Below are positions 5,469 through 6,192 of a stretch of 6,192 bases of DNA, piece by piece. The stretch's first letter is position 1, and each line of letters begins with the position of its first letter. The DNA comes from Bacillota bacterium. Its GTDB lineage: Bacteria; Bacillota; Clostridia; Oscillospirales; CAG-272. Position numbers and translations under genes: made by a program. The stretch spans positions 1 to 6,192 of the forward strand of contig JAJQHI010000161.1 in the NCBI GenBank assembly GCA_021199825.1. Direction: 5' to 3'. A model generated the notes under the pieces. The model made no database searches. It was not told the DNA's origin and saw only the letters and a list, made by a program, of their open reading frames with translations.

Positions 5469-6192
5469 ATGAACGAAAACTATGCAAAGCTTTATTTGAC
5501 CTCACTGGACGCGGAGGATATAGCGAAGGCAACGTGGGGCGAGCTTCATAAGCAAAACGGCGGCTGGGGACGGCGCGAGTCTGTTCTGACGACAGATTCA
5601 CGCATAAAAGAAGAGCATGGGATATTTGCCGCGATAACAGGTGAGCGCGTTGACGGTCACCTTTTCATAGCCGACGAACTCAGGCGCGGCGTCAGAATAA
5701 TAATAGCGGAGCATATGCCCGAATACGGCGAGGGCGACGAGGATGCCGCGTCGATTCCAGCCGACTTTATAATTGTTAATAATACGGTTTCGGCGCTTTT
5801 GAGGCTTGGATGTATGTTTATTGAAAAATCGGGTGTCAAAAGGATTGCCGTGACAGGCTCTGTCGGAAAGACTACAACAAAGGAGTTTATATATTCGGTT
5901 CTCTCGCAGCGCCGCAAAACGCATAAAACCTCAGGCAACAAAAATACCGCAATAGGCACATCCCTCACCGCCCTTGAGATAGAGTGCGATGCCGAATACG
6001 CCGTTTTTGAATGCGGAATGAGCGGGTTTGGCGAAATATCCGAAATGTCAAGGACCATTTGCCCCCACATAGGAGTAATAACGAATATCGGAACGGCTCA
6101 TATGGAGATGCTCGGCAGCCGTGAGAATATAGCAAAGGCAAAGCTTGAGATGCTTGACGGGATGAATCCCGATTCCGTGCTGATTATAAACG
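5469..6192 (+). CDS. murF: MurF, UDP-MurNAc-tripeptide:D-alanyl-D-alanine ligase, N-terminal part
   Basis: This reading frame opens at ATG 5469 and stays open to the right edge, giving 241 residues of a protein usually near 450. The N-terminal UDP-substrate domain has the canonical TTDSR (41-45) and VDGHLFIA (61-68). The ATPase domain follows, with P-loop TGSVGKTTTKE (129-139), GNKNTAIG (156-163) where relatives usually have GNxNNxIG, ECGMSGFGEI (181-190), and PHIGVITNIGTAHMEMLGSRENIAKAK (199-225), which is typical of MurF. The enzyme adds D-Ala-D-Ala to UDP-MurNAc-tripeptide, completing the cytoplasmic pentapeptide precursor, directly after MurE in the pathway. Its C-terminal domain, which binds D-Ala-D-Ala, lies beyond the window. 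It starts 79 nt after murE, separated by a hairpin. The family call is secure despite truncation by the window edge. Confidence 0.94.
   Translation, partial: MNENYAKLYLTSLDAEDIAKATWGELHKQNGGWGRRESVLTTDSRIKEEHGIFAAITGERVDGHLFIADELRRGVRIIIAEHMPEYGEGDEDAASIPADFIIVNNTVSALLRLGCMFIEKSGVKRIAVTGSVGKTTTKEFIYSVLSQRRKTHKTSGNKNTAIGTSLTALEIECDAEYAVFECGMSGFGEISEMSRTICPHIGVITNIGTAHMEMLGSRENIAKAKLEMLDGMNPDSVLIIN

Noticed and set aside
5464..5472. ATGAAATGA, a one-amino-acid-plus-start mini frame overlapping the murF ATG.
   Set aside because: Probably chance; the Shine-Dalgarno spacing fits ATG 5469 better (6 nt versus 1 nt).
5657..6070. A 137-codon - strand open frame opposite murF.
   Set aside because: The + strand frame carries the MurF P-loop and flanking motifs, so this is a shadow.

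Overview
The window is a stretch of a division and cell-wall (dcw) gene cluster, with every gene on the + strand. In order it holds: the 3' end of rsmH (16S rRNA m4C1402 methyltransferase), an ftsL-type divisome gene, a class B penicillin-binding protein with two C-terminal PASTA domains (FtsI/PBP2B/SpoVD type), murE, and the first 241 codons of murF, which runs off the right edge. The gene order rsmH-ftsL-PBP-murE-murF, the PASTA domains, the strong purine-rich Shine-Dalgarno sequences and the two TTG starts point to a Gram-positive bacterium of the Clostridia. Base composition looks roughly balanced and ATA is a common Ile codon, which would suit a mid-GC gut-type clostridial lineage. That lineage call is inference; no rRNA or species marker is present.

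The genes form one functional unit. MurE and MurF build the UDP-MurNAc-pentapeptide in the cytoplasm. The PBP cross-links the resulting peptidoglycan outside the membrane at the septum (or in the spore cortex if the organism sporulates). FtsL is a bitopic coiled-coil partner that helps bring septal synthases to the divisome. RsmH matures the ribosome and is a usual companion at the left end of such clusters.

Region by region: 1-201 is the rsmH tail; 202-244 a short gap with a small hairpin; 245-1324 ftsL with an exceptionally long basic cytoplasmic tail; 1325-1465 a 141-base gap with a terminator-like hairpin just before the PBP ribosome binding site; 1466-3871 the PBP; 3872-3889 an 18-base gap whose Shine-Dalgarno abuts the PBP stop codon; 3890-5389 murE; 5390-5468 a gap with a bulged GC-rich hairpin; 5469-6192 partial murF. 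No gene-free stretch exceeds 300 bases, and there are no tRNA, rRNA, CRISPR or mobile elements.

This is a conserved housekeeping region and I see no new system. The points most worth a second look are: MurE has lost the usual N-terminal UDP-substrate motifs while keeping an intact ATPase and ligase core; FtsL carries a long basic, disordered-looking tail; and the ftsL, PBP and murF leaders share a hairpin followed by an almost identical AAAGGAAGG(G)A ribosome-binding segment.
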